The notes under the pieces are model-generated. The model did not search any database. It was not told the origin of the DNA and saw only the letters and a list, made by a program, of their open reading frames with translations. The translations under genes and the position numbers were made by a program. From an uncultured Lachnospiraceae bacterium (lineage in GTDB: Bacteria; Bacillota; Clostridia; Lachnospirales; Lachnospiraceae), in assembly GCA_910585825.1 (NCBI GenBank), contig CAJUEY010000008.1, positions 25,501 through 89,500 of the forward strand: 64,000 nt of DNA. Reading direction: 5' to 3'. Position 1 is the first letter of the stretch. Every line of letters begins with the position of its first letter. This document shows, piece by piece, positions 44,535 to 53,050 of the stretch.

Positions 44535-45713
44535 TTAATGATGGAACAGGCGAATGCCTGTAAAACTCATCACCATTCCATATTTATTGCAGGTATCAAT
44601 TACATGATCATCCCGGATAGAGCCTCCCGGCTGCGCCACATACTTAACGCCGCTCTTATGCGCACGCTCAATATTATCCCCAAACGGGAAAAATGCATCC
44701 GAACCAAGGGTAACGCCGGACATCCGGTCTAACCAGGCGCGTTTTTCCTCTTTGGTGAACACTTCCGGTTTTACCTTAAAAATCTTCTCCCACGCGCCGT
44801 CTGCAAGCACGTCCATATAATCTTCGCCAATATAAAGGTCAATGGCATTGTCCCTGTCTGCACGACGGATACCGTCTACAAAAGAAAGTTCAAGTACTTT
44901 CGGAGACTGGCGTAAGAACCAGTTATCCGCCTTTTGTCCTGCAAGCCGGGTACAATGAATCCTGCTCTGCTGTCCCGCTCCGATTCCGATTGCCTGTCCG
45001 TCTTTGACATAGCATACAGAATTCGACTGCGTATATTTTAATGTAATCATGGAAATAGCAAGATCAATTTTCGCCTGTTTGGTCAGTTCTTTATTGACCG
45101 TTACAATATTTTCAAAGAATGCATCGTCAATTTTAAGTTCATTTCTTCCCTGTTCAAATGTAATTCCAAATACCTGTTTTTTCTCAATTTCTTCCGGCAC
45201 AAAATCAGAATCCATTTCGATGACATTGTAATTGCCGTTTTTCTTTGCCTTTAAAATCTCCAGAGCCTCCGGCTCGTATCCCGGTGCAATCACGCCGTCG
45301 GATACTTCTCTTTTGATAATCAAAGCCGTTGCTTTATCACAGACATCGGAAAGAGCAATAAAATCTCCAAAAGAAGACATTCTGTCTGCGCCTCTTGCTC
45401 TTGCATAAGCATTTGCCAGAGGGGTAAACTCCACATCCAAATCTTCTACCCAGTAAATCTTACGCTCCACTTCAGACAAAGGAAGCCCCACAGCAGCTCC
45501 GGCTGGAGAAACATGTTTAAAGGAAGCTGCTGCCGCAAGCCCCGTTGCCGCCTTTAACTCCCGTACCAGCTGCCAGCCGTTGAATGCATCCAGAAAATTA
45601 ATATAGCCCGGTTTTCCGCTTAATACCTTAATGGGCAGCTCGCCATTTTCCACATAAATGCGGGATGGTTTCTGATTTGGATTACACCCGTATTTCAACT
45701 CTAATTCTTTCAT
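44535..45713 (-). CDS. purH: AICAR transformylase (PurH C-terminal domain as a separate protein)
   Basis: About 392 residues, equal to the transformylase domain of PurH alone. The catalytic Lys-His pair is in AASFKHVSPAGAAVG, and the folate-site block is KYTQSNSVCYVKDGQAIGIG, then GQQSRIHCTRLAGQKAD. The N-terminal IMP cyclohydrolase (MGS-like) domain of bacterial PurH is missing. That step is supplied by the PurO-type protein encoded just upstream. Together they carry out the last two steps of IMP synthesis. The ATG at 45713 has a G-rich ribosome site. A TTG two codons earlier opens the frame. Confidence 0.93.
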   Translation of the reverse strand: MKELELKYGCNPNQKPSRIYVENGELPIKVLSGKPGYINFLDAFNGWQLVRELKAATGLAAAASFKHVSPAGAAVGLPLSEVERKIYWVEDLDVEFTPLANAYARARGADRMSSFGDFIALSDVCDKATALIIKREVSDGVIAPGYEPEALEILKAKKNGNYNVIEMDSDFVPEEIEKKQVFGITFEQGRNELKIDDAFFENIVTVNKELTKQAKIDLAISMITLKYTQSNSVCYVKDGQAIGIGAGQQSRIHCTRLAGQKADNWFLRQSPKVLELSFVDGIRRADRDNAIDLYIGEDYMDVLADGAWEKIFKVKPEVFTKEEKRAWLDRMSGVTLGSDAFFPFGDNIERAHKSGVKYVAQPGGSIRDDHVIDTCNKYGMVMSFTGIRLFHH

Positions 45714-45725
45714 AAACAATTCCCC

Positions 45726-46439
45726 CTATTTGTTTTTATTTACAATCCTGGATTCATATGTTCCTGCTGCAATATCAATATAGCGTACAAACAGGGATAC
45801 TTTATTTTCTTCGTTTAGACTGTTCCATACACGTTCTGTAAATGTATCAATATCCCCTTCGATTTTAATCCATTCCGGTTCTCCCTCAAAACTCGGCAGA
45901 GGATTGCCGTCTTGCATATAAGTATGAATATAATGACCTTCTCCATTCTGTGGATTTTCATATGCAAAAGTATAACGATTACATGCCGCCGGATTTCCGT
46001 TATTGCTCTTTAAAATTGACATGGCATAATTATACGTTCCATTTTCCACATGCATAATACCGGAAATCCTTGGTGTATAATTCGGTGCGTCCGGCTCAAA
46101 TTCCCGAATACGCAGAGACTGTTCAAAAGTCTGCTGTCTGTCCATTCCCTCATAGATCGTATCTGTCTGGTCTCCGTTTGTCACAATTGTTTTGTTGCCC
46201 AGCACGCGGACCGGCGCGTAAATAATCAGGCTGGGATCGCTCAGTTTTGCCGGATCAAAAGCCTCTGTACGAATGCCCTCACCTTCTTCTACAAAAATGC
46301 GGTTACGGCTGTTTGTGCTCCGTCCCATGATAAAATATGCAGTAACGGCATATTTTCCGTCTTCACTTTTTCCGATGACAATTCCCCTTCCCGGATAAGC
46401 ATTGCCGCAGAGCTGTTTTTCCAATGACAGTAATTCCAT
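45726..46439 (-). CDS. purO: IMP cyclohydrolase of the PurO (archaeal-type) family
   Basis: 237 residues. It matches the PurO/IMP_cyclohyd family: NAYPGRGIVIGKSEDGKYAV, then TAYFIMGRSTNSRNRIFVEE and PSLIIYAPVRVLGNKTIVTN. It closes FAICAR to IMP. In most bacteria this reaction is done by the first domain of PurH. Here a PurO protein and a truncated PurH sit together, and this split is known in some Clostridia. A ZTP riboswitch with an intrinsic terminator controls the transcript. GGGAGG precedes the ATG. Confidence 0.9.
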   Translation of the reverse strand: MELLSLEKQLCGNAYPGRGIVIGKSEDGKYAVTAYFIMGRSTNSRNRIFVEEGEGIRTEAFDPAKLSDPSLIIYAPVRVLGNKTIVTNGDQTDTIYEGMDRQQTFEQSLRIREFEPDAPNYTPRISGIMHVENGTYNYAMSILKSNNGNPAACNRYTFAYENPQNGEGHYIHTYMQDGNPLPSFEGEPEWIKIEGDIDTFTERVWNSLNEENKVSLFVRYIDIAAGTYESRIVNKNK

Positions 46440-46531
46440 ATATTTCCTCCCTTTTGTAAATCACGACGTGCAGAAATAACTCCTGCATAATCATTCTGCT
46501 GCCCATTAGAATAAAACAAATCTTATTAGAT

Positions 46532-46628
46532 AAAAAGCCAACACATCTGAGCGACGCGCCCAGACGGTCGGCATTCTGATCTGTTATATTCCATGTGGTT
46601 GATTCCACGTCCCGTCAGTCATATAACT
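46532..46628 (-). ncRNA. ZTP (pfl-motif) riboswitch with overlapping terminator
   Basis: The minus-strand RNA holds GGGACGUGG (near 46600-46612) and a hairpin GUGG/CCAC. The conserved block GCCGACCGUCUGGGC lies at about 46558-46572. These match the ZTP-riboswitch consensus (xGxCGUG and CCGxCUGGGC). The conserved block is also the 5' arm of a terminator: GCCGAC pairs with GUUGGC, then TTTTT (46532-46572). ZTP or ZMP binding should favour read-through. It lies upstream of purO and purH, the step that consumes ZMP (AICAR). Confidence 0.85.
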
Positions 46629-46634
46629 GTTTTT

Positions 46635-46663
46635 ATTTAATCATGCTTCTTATGAATTGTCAA
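46635..46663 (-). promoter_or_regulatory. Promoter of the ZTP riboswitch-purO-purH transcript
   Basis: Minus strand: TTGACA (46658-46663) and TTAAAT (46635-46640), with a 17-base spacer. It overlaps the last codons of the small membrane-protein gene. Transcription would begin near 46628, at the edge of the aptamer. Confidence 0.75.
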
Positions 46664-46946
46664 GCGTTTCCTCTGTTTCCTCTGCCTCTGGAGCTTCTTC
46701 TGTCAAAGACGTTTTTTCCACAGCTCCGTGCATTTCTTTTCCGATTTTATAAAACATATACAAACCGAATCCAATCAGTCCGGCCCCTATGACCAAAAAC
46801 GCCGCAGCGCCAATCATCACTGCCACGTATTCCCCGCCTGAGCTGTCTGCACGATTTTTGAAAACCTGATATGCCATATATACAAGATAAAACCCCGCCA
46901 TAGCATAAATTACACTTCTTCCCCTGCTTTTCATGTTTTGATTCAT
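46650..46946 (-). CDS. Small two-helix membrane protein, unknown function
   Basis: 98 residues. Two hydrophobic helices (about 12-29 and 41-66, YVAVMIGAAAFLVIGAGLIG) are followed by an acidic tail rich in Glu (EEAPEAEETEETLDN). No family was recognised. It lies between the mgl terminator and the purO promoter, and GAGGAG precedes the ATG, so it looks like a real, separately expressed gene. Confidence 0.75.
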   Translation of the reverse strand: MNQNMKSRGRSVIYAMAGFYLVYMAYQVFKNRADSSGGEYVAVMIGAAAFLVIGAGLIGFGLYMFYKIGKEMHGAVEKTSLTEEAPEAEETEETLDNS

Positions 46947-46960
46947 AAGATACTCCTCTT

Positions 46961-47008
46961 AAAAAATGGAATGCCCATGGATTCCATACGGATTCCATGG
47001 CATTCCAG
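46961..47008 (-). terminator. Terminator of the mgl operon
   Basis: A long imperfect stem (TGGAATGCCATGG and partners) covers 46967-47008. On the minus strand TTTTTT follows at 46961-46966. It lies 16 bases past the mglC stop. Confidence 0.8.
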
Positions 47009-47023
47009 ATAAATCATATATGA

Positions 47024-48094
47024 TTATTTACGAGCCAAATATTTCCTCATATCAATTGCACATGCTACAAGGATAATTGCACCCTTGATGATGTACTGTA
47101 AGTTCTGGCTGATTGACAAGAAAATCAATGCCTGGAAGATGATACGTAAGATAAATACACCAAGTACAACACCGCTGATCTTACCGGTACCACCTACGAA
47201 AGATACACCGCCGATAACGCAGGCAGCAATCGCATCACACTCATAGTTCTGACCGGTATTCGCCTGGTTGGAACCGATACGGGCCGACTCAATAAATCCG
47301 GTAAGACCATACATAGCGCCTGCTAATGTATGAACCAGAATCGTTGTCTTCATAACGTTTACACCGGATACGTTTGCTGCTTCCGGATTGGAACCAACGG
47401 CAAACATATTCTTACCAAATGTCGTCTTATTCCATACAAACCACATAATCGCTACGATAATAATCGCATACCATACATAATTGGGAACCGGAACTCCGCC
47501 AATCTTCAAAATACTGCCGGTTACGAAATCCTTAAAAGATTTATCCAGACCGGAAAGCGGCTGTCCGTTGTTGCCATTAATCATAATATACATCAACAAA
47601 ATACCATATGTGATCAACTGTGTCGCAAGCGTTACGATGAATGGATGCAGGCCGAATCTTGCTACAAAGAAACCATTGACCAAACCAATCACAGCACCGA
47701 CTAACATAACAATCAGAATAACAACCGGAATTGGAAACGGTTTCCAATTCGGGAACATCTTTGTAGCATAATCCATTGACTGTAACAAAGATGCGGAAAT
47801 ACAGGCGGTCAAACCAACGATACGGCCTGCTGAAAGGTCGGTACCAGTCAATACGATACATCCTGCAATACCACAGGCAATCGGAATATTTGCTGCGGAC
47901 AGGGAAACAATATTAATGATAGATCCTATGGATAAAAACTGACGATTCTGCGTAAATGTGTAAATAATTGCAATTACAAGCAGAATATATAATGCATTAT
48001 TAAGCAACGACTCTTTCCAAAATGTCTTCTTATCTTTACTATCCAGCTCCTGATATGCTGCATAGCGGTTTTTCATATTATCAACAACTTTCAT
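47024..48094 (-). CDS. mglC: Galactose/methylgalactoside-type ABC permease MglC
   Basis: 356 residues, eight to ten membrane segments. It has the family block AACVIGGVSFVGGTGKISGV near the C-terminus and SAANIPIACGIAGCIVLTGT, TDLSAGRIVGLTACISASLL earlier, both typical of ribose/galactose permeases. It forms the membrane channel for the MglB-bound sugar. AAAGGAGG lies 9 bases before the ATG. It is the third gene of the order mglB-mglA-mglC. Confidence 0.93.
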   Translation of the reverse strand: MKVVDNMKNRYAAYQELDSKDKKTFWKESLLNNALYILLVIAIIYTFTQNRQFLSIGSIINIVSLSAANIPIACGIAGCIVLTGTDLSAGRIVGLTACISASLLQSMDYATKMFPNWKPFPIPVVILIVMLVGAVIGLVNGFFVARFGLHPFIVTLATQLITYGILLMYIMINGNNGQPLSGLDKSFKDFVTGSILKIGGVPVPNYVWYAIIIVAIMWFVWNKTTFGKNMFAVGSNPEAANVSGVNVMKTTILVHTLAGAMYGLTGFIESARIGSNQANTGQNYECDAIAACVIGGVSFVGGTGKISGVVLGVFILRIIFQALIFLSISQNLQYIIKGAIILVACAIDMRKYLARK

Positions 48095-48109
48095 TTTGCT
48101 CTGCCTCCT

Positions 48110-49609
48110 TTATACATATTTCGCTGCGTAAGTCATAATTTCTTCCTGCGTCGTATTTGCAGCATCTACCTCGCCAGCCAGCCTTCCGCCGGACATAACA
48201 AGGATTCGGTCGCAAATACCAAGAAGCTCCGGCATTTCAGAAGATACAACGATAACGACTTTCCCCTTATTCGCCAGATCCAGAATCAACTGATAAATCT
48301 CGTACTTAGCGCCAACGTCGATTCCACGAGTCGGCTCATCCAACAGCAGTACTTCCGGTTCTGTCAGAAGCCACCTGCCGAGAATAACCTTCTGCTGGTT
48401 ACCACCGGAAAGCGACCGGATTTTCGTCTCCTGCGTCGGCGTCTTCGTATGCATCGCATCAATCGACCACTGTGTATCTTCTTTCATGGTCTTATTGCTC
48501 AAATACAAACCATATTTTAAATGCTTTTTCAGACTGGATATTACCGTATTTTCTCGAATATCCAAAATACCGAAAATACCGGTTGCACGCCGTTCTTCTG
48601 TCAGCAGTGCAAAACCATTCTTAATAGACTCTCTGGCATTACGGTTTTTCACCTCTTTGCCATGCAGCTTAATTGTTCCGCAATGTCTTGTTGCTACGCC
48701 AAAGATATTCTCAAGACATTCTGTACGGCCGCTGCCGTCCAAACCTGCAAGACCAATAATCTCCCCCTGACGCACCTTAAAGGATACATCCTTCAGCAGA
48801 GAATACTGAGCCGTCAGATTTTCTACTTCCAATGCCACATCACCCGGCTTATTCGTCTTCGGCGGAAACTGATTGCCCAGCTCACGTCCAACCATCAGAC
48901 GGATGATCTCTTCTGTAGTAAGATCTTTTGCATCTTTGGTAGTAACATACTGTCCGTCACGCATAATCGTAACTTCATCAGAAATACGTAAAATCTCAGC
49001 CATCTTATGAGAAATATAAATAATTCCACATCCCTGATCACGCAACATATTTATAATTTTGAATAAATGCTCTACTTCCTCTTCAGTTAAAGATGATGTA
49101 GGCTCATCAAAAACGATTATTTTCGAATTAAAGGAAACTGCTTTTGCAATTTCAGCCATCTGTCTTTGAGAAACCGGCATTGTACTCATAATCCTCTTCG
49201 GATCTACTTCGATTTCCAGTTTCTTAAACAGTTTCATTGTGTCATCATACATTTTCTTTTCATTGATCATGACACCGCCGATTTTCGGATAACGTCCCAG
49301 CCAAATATTATCCATAACATTCCGCTTTAATGCCTGGTTCAATTCCTGATGCACCATGGCTACGCCGTTTTCCAACGCTTCCTTGGAATCTTTGAAATTA
49401 ACTTCCTTGCCCTCTAAAAAAATCTGCCCGCTATTCTTGGAGTACATACCAAACAGACATTTCATCAGAGTAGATTTTCCTGCACCGTTCTCTCCCATCA
49501 GCGCATGTACTGTTCCCCTTTTTACAGTCAGGGAAACATGGTCTAATGCTTTTACACCGGGAAATTCTTTACATATATCTGTCATCTGTAACAGAACATC
49601 CTGCCCCAT
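48110..49609 (-). CDS. mglA: Sugar ABC transporter ATP-binding protein MglA
   Basis: 499 residues from the ATG at 49609. Two ABC domains are present, with Walker A GENGAGKSTLMK and GLDGSGRTECLENIFG (the second is degenerate, as in this family). The signatures are VSQRQMAEIAKAV and LSGGNQQKVILGRWL, and the Walker B is VLLLDEPTRGIDVGAKYEI. The frame opens 20 codons upstream at 49669, but GGAGGG lies about nine bases before the later ATG. It energises uptake of galactose-type sugars with MglC and MglB. Confidence 0.94.
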   Translation of the reverse strand: MGQDVLLQMTDICKEFPGVKALDHVSLTVKRGTVHALMGENGAGKSTLMKCLFGMYSKNSGQIFLEGKEVNFKDSKEALENGVAMVHQELNQALKRNVMDNIWLGRYPKIGGVMINEKKMYDDTMKLFKKLEIEVDPKRIMSTMPVSQRQMAEIAKAVSFNSKIIVFDEPTSSLTEEEVEHLFKIINMLRDQGCGIIYISHKMAEILRISDEVTIMRDGQYVTTKDAKDLTTEEIIRLMVGRELGNQFPPKTNKPGDVALEVENLTAQYSLLKDVSFKVRQGEIIGLAGLDGSGRTECLENIFGVATRHCGTIKLHGKEVKNRNARESIKNGFALLTEERRATGIFGILDIRENTVISSLKKHLKYGLYLSNKTMKEDTQWSIDAMHTKTPTQETKIRSLSGGNQQKVILGRWLLTEPEVLLLDEPTRGIDVGAKYEIYQLILDLANKGKVVIVVSSEMPELLGICDRILVMSGGRLAGEVDAANTTQEEIMTYAAKYV

Positions 49610-49654
49610 AATTTGCCCTCCAATCTTGTTGCATTGTTTTGCTTTTTTACATAT

Positions 49655-49686
49655 AAAGAGGGCAGCCACACATGGCGACCCTCTTT
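49655..49686 (-). terminator. Hairpin between mglB and mglA, likely partial terminator or RNA stabiliser
   Basis: A 14-bp stem with one mismatch pairs 49655-49668 with 49673-49686. The following T-run is poor, so read-through is likely. Such hairpins often raise the amount of binding protein (MglB) over the rest of the operon. Confidence 0.7.
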
Positions 49687-49717
49687 CAGTTTTGATTAAC
49701 TTATGTTTCGTTAATAA

Positions 49718-50905
49718 TTATTCTCCTGTATATGGCTGATACGGGATATAAATCTTGTTGGCAACATTTTCAGAAATGTTGTAAGAATCTGTTCCATCCA
49801 TAACGTCTTTGCCGCTTGCACAGTTTCCTGCTAAAGCTGCGATACAATTAGCCATACCTTCAGCATCCTGTTTGATTGTACCAATCATCTTGCCGTCAGC
49901 GATCAACTGTTTTGCAGCGTCTGTTGCGTCAACACCAAATACCGGGATCATTTTGTCATCGCCAGTATTGTAACCTTTGTCGTTTAATGCAGAGATAACG
50001 CCTTCAGCCATACCGTCGTTGTTACAGATAACAAGCTCGATCATGTTGTTGTTCTCTTCGTTGAACTGAGAAAGGTTTGTTGTCATGTAGTTGTTTGCTG
50101 CTGTTGCACTCCAGTTACCATCCTGGTCTACCTGGTATTTATCAGCATTAGAGGAATCGAAGAACTCTAATTCCGGTTTGCCTGCTTCTGTCAGAACTGC
50201 ATTAGCATCTTCCACACCGTACTGTGTACGAGCAATTGCTTCTACGTTTCCTAACTGACCCATCATCATAGCGTACTGGATTTTTCCATCGCCGTTTAAG
50301 TCAACTGTATCAAAATTCTCAACAAGGTATTCACCAATCATTTTACCCTGCATATGACCAGCTTCCGGAGCGTCTGTTCCTACGAATGCACATTTGTCAT
50401 AGCTGCCAAGTACCTGTCCTTCTGTCTTATCATCTTCTACTGCACGGTTGAAGAAGATTACCGGAATGCCTGCTGCAGATGCTTTGTCAACGATCTGCTG
50501 AGAAGCGTCTACAGAACCGGAAGTAACGATGTTTACAATTAACAGGTTAGCGCCTTTCTGGATTGCAGTATCAATCTGCTCGTTCTGTGTTGTCTGGTTG
50601 CTGTTGGAATCATAATCCTGATAGGTAACTCCCATCTCATCAAGCTTAGCATCCAATGCGGTACGAACAGATGCAATGTATGTATCGCCATACGTATAAT
50701 AAAATACTGCGATGTTTGCATCGGACATATCGCCTGCTGCATCACCTGCTGCATCTGCTACATCGTCTGCTACGTCAGATGCACTGGTATCTGCTACATC
50801 ATCTGTAGTATTGCTGTTAGCAGCGTTGTCATCTCCGCCGCAGCCTGCAAACAAAGTTGCTGTCATTGCAACACATAAAAATGCTGCCAAAAGTTTCTTT
50901 TTCAT
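49718..50905 (-). CDS. mglB: Galactose-binding lipoprotein MglB
   Basis: 395 residues. A lipoprotein signal (LLAAFLCVAMTATLFAGCGG, lipobox Cys about 22) precedes an Ala/Asp-rich linker and a periplasmic-binding-protein fold related to LacI-type sugar binders. Blocks include IAVFYYTYGDTYIASVRTAL, NLLIVNIVTSGSVDASQQIV and MIPVFGVDATDAAKQLIADG. It binds galactose-like sugars, possibly glucose, and delivers them to MglC-MglA. A promoter lies about 60 bases upstream. Confidence 0.92.
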   Translation of the reverse strand: MKKKLLAAFLCVAMTATLFAGCGGDDNAANSNTTDDVADTSASDVADDVADAAGDAAGDMSDANIAVFYYTYGDTYIASVRTALDAKLDEMGVTYQDYDSNSNQTTQNEQIDTAIQKGANLLIVNIVTSGSVDASQQIVDKASAAGIPVIFFNRAVEDDKTEGQVLGSYDKCAFVGTDAPEAGHMQGKMIGEYLVENFDTVDLNGDGKIQYAMMMGQLGNVEAIARTQYGVEDANAVLTEAGKPELEFFDSSNADKYQVDQDGNWSATAANNYMTTNLSQFNEENNNMIELVICNNDGMAEGVISALNDKGYNTGDDKMIPVFGVDATDAAKQLIADGKMIGTIKQDAEGMANCIAALAGNCASGKDVMDGTDSYNISENVANKIYIPYQPYTGE

Positions 50906-50963
50906 TTTTAGAATCCTCCTTTTTCTATAGTCTGATCTCTATGTCAGACTTATTTACAAAACG

Positions 50964-50992
50964 ATTATAGCACAGACAACTTTTATTTACAA
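50964..50992 (-). promoter_or_regulatory. Promoter of the mgl operon
   Basis: Minus strand: TTGTAA (50987-50992) and TATAAT (50964-50969), with a 17-base spacer. No clear CcpA (cre) site was found nearby. Confidence 0.8.
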
Positions 50993-51068
50993 GAATAATT
51001 ATGGCATATGCCGAAAATTTTTTTAAAATATTTGTTTCTTTTGGATATTTTAACAGGTTTTTTGACGA

Positions 51069-52433
51069 TTAATTCTTAAAACTGTGTATAGCCGCCGGAA
51101 TTCTGCCTTTCCGGCTGATGAATTCTTCACAGGAAAACGGATTGACCGGCATAATCGGAGCATAGCCGAAGAGGCCTCCAAATTCCACTGTATCCCCCAC
51201 GCCTTTTCCAACGACGGGTATTAATCTCGCTGCCGTCGTCTTCTGATTGACCATGCCCAGAGCCATTTCGTCTGCAATAATGCCGGAAATAGACGCCGCA
51301 CTGGTATCTCCCGGAATGGCAATCATATCAAGCCCTACCGAGCAGACACAAGTCATGGCCTCTAATTTTTCCAATGTAATCGCTCCCGCCTGCACGGAAT
51401 TGATCATTCCCTGATCTTCGCTGACGGGAATAAATGCGCCGCTTAAACCGCCTACATAAGAAGACGCCATGACGCCGCCCTTTTTCACTTGATCGTTTAA
51501 CAGGGCAAGCGCTGCAGTTGTTCCCGGCGCTCCGGCATACTCCAATCCGATTTCGCAGAGAATATCTGCAACACTGTCTCCGATTGCCGGCGTCGGCGCA
51601 AGGGAAAGATCAATAATGCCAAAGGGAATGCCAAGCATCCGGGACGCCTCCTGTGCCACCAATTGTCCTACACGAGTTACTTTAAACGCCGTCTTTTTGA
51701 TCGTTTCACACAGAACTTCAAAACTTTCGCCCCGCACTTTTTCCAAAGCGGTTTTTACCACGCCTGGTCCGCTGACGCCGATATTGATGACTGCGTCTGC
51801 TTCTGTTACTCCGTGAAACGCCCCCGCCATAAAGGGATTGTCATCCGGCGCATTACAAAATACCACCAGTTTCATACAGTCTACGGAATCTCGGTCTTTG
51901 GAACGCTCTGCCACTTCTAAGAGAATCTCCCCCATTAAACGAACCGCATCCATATTAATACCAGTCTTAGAAGACGCCAGGTTTACGGAGCTGCACACCC
52001 GCTCTGTTCTGCACAGCGCGATGGGGATGGAACGGATCAAAAGCTCATCCGCCTTGGTCATTCCCTTCGATACCAACGCAGAATAACCTCCGATCAAATT
52101 AACGCCTACTGCTTTCGCCGCCGCATCCAGCGTGTCGGCAATTTCGGCAAAGTCCTCCGGCGTTTTGCATGCCGCCCCGCCAACCAGTGCAATCGGCGTC
52201 ACGGAAATTCTTTTATTTACAATGGGAATTGCAAATTCATTTTCTATTTCTTCGCCTACGGCAGCCAGATCTTTTGCCACCATTGTAATCTTCCGGTAAA
52301 TGTTCTCTTTCAGACGTTCTAAATCAGAATCCATACAGTCAAGCAGACTGATGCCCAGCGTAATCGTACGAACATCCAGATTTTCCTGCTCAATCATTGC
52401 ATTGGTTTCTTTTACTTCCCAAATATTTATCAT
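51069..52433 (-). CDS. UPF0210/DUF711 family protein
   Basis: 454 residues from the ATG at 52433, which follows GGGAGG. The frame opens 39 codons earlier but that part overlaps the ACT gene. Conserved blocks are RTITLGISLLDCMDSDLERL, FCNAPDDNPFMAGAFHGVTE, then LSLAPTPAIGDSVADILCEI. The family has a pyruvate-formate-lyase-like fold but no known reaction, and it is usually paired with a small ACT protein, as here. The pair may form a regulatory or glycyl-radical-like complex; this is unproven. Confidence 0.87.
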   Translation of the reverse strand: MINIWEVKETNAMIEQENLDVRTITLGISLLDCMDSDLERLKENIYRKITMVAKDLAAVGEEIENEFAIPIVNKRISVTPIALVGGAACKTPEDFAEIADTLDAAAKAVGVNLIGGYSALVSKGMTKADELLIRSIPIALCRTERVCSSVNLASSKTGINMDAVRLMGEILLEVAERSKDRDSVDCMKLVVFCNAPDDNPFMAGAFHGVTEADAVINIGVSGPGVVKTALEKVRGESFEVLCETIKKTAFKVTRVGQLVAQEASRMLGIPFGIIDLSLAPTPAIGDSVADILCEIGLEYAGAPGTTAALALLNDQVKKGGVMASSYVGGLSGAFIPVSEDQGMINSVQAGAITLEKLEAMTCVCSVGLDMIAIPGDTSAASISGIIADEMALGMVNQKTTAARLIPVVGKGVGDTVEFGGLFGYAPIMPVNPFSCEEFISRKGRIPAAIHSFKN

Positions 52434-52449
52434 AGCAACCTCCCACCGC

Positions 52450-52734
52450 CTAGATTCGATGCATTTTCTGGAAAATTTCTTCCCGCTGGCACTTAATGCT
52501 GACGCCGATTTCTTCTCCCAGTTTCTCCAGTTCCTTAGAACACTCGCCAAAGGGCTTTACCGCCGCACCCATGTCCGCAATCATCATCATATTAAAATAT
52601 CCCTGTACAATCGTCTGGGAAATATCCAGTACATTAATCTGATTTTCCGCCAGATAGGTACATACTTTTGCAATAATTCCTACGGTATCTTTTCCCACTA
52701 CCGTTATAATTGTCTTGTCCGCTGATTTTTCCAT
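52450..52734 (-). CDS. ACT-domain protein, UPF0237 family
   Basis: 94 residues, a single ACT domain: ITVVGKDTVGIIAKVCTYLA, then ENQINVLDISQTIVQGYFNM. UPF0237 members are related to GcvR-like amino-acid-sensing proteins. It lies 16 bases before the UPF0210 gene with which this family is normally paired. A ligand is likely but not identifiable from sequence. Confidence 0.88.
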   Translation of the reverse strand: MEKSADKTIITVVGKDTVGIIAKVCTYLAENQINVLDISQTIVQGYFNMMMIADMGAAVKPFGECSKELEKLGEEIGVSIKCQREEIFQKMHRI

Positions 52735-53050
52735 TTTATTCTGCCCGCCTTTTTATTTTCTTTCTTTCACTTTTGCTGTACTGCTGAGTCGTCAAAAATA
52801 ATTAGTTCCAAATAAGTAACGAATGTCTCTTTTCTTTATATATCAATCCTTTCTTCTGGATATTTTTTACATCTTATCATACAGATGTTTTTTTGTCATC
52901 CTAATTCTGACAGATCTCCAGTTGAGCCAAACTGTTACATTCCGTCCTCAACAAATGATTGAAACACATATTTTCTAAGAAAACCTCTTGTCAAAATAAT
53001 ATTATAGTGATATCATTTTAATATCAAACAATGAAAGCGAGGATTCTATT
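52735..53050. other. Intergenic region between divergent genes
   Basis: A 316-base gap between the ACT gene (minus) and the SPFH gene (plus). The right end holds a good promoter for the SPFH gene. Toward the ACT gene, ATGACA-N17-TAAGAT (about 52870-52900, minus strand) is a possible promoter. No RNA gene or credible reading frame was seen. Confidence 0.6.
52988..53016 (+). promoter_or_regulatory. Promoter of the SPFH gene
   Basis: TTGTCA (52988-52993) and TATCAT (53011-53016) with a 17-base spacer, 35 bases before the ATG. Confidence 0.65.

Noticed and set aside
50906..51060. Catabolite-control (cre) site near the mgl promoter
   Set aside because: Only loose partial matches to the cre consensus were visible, so no call was made.
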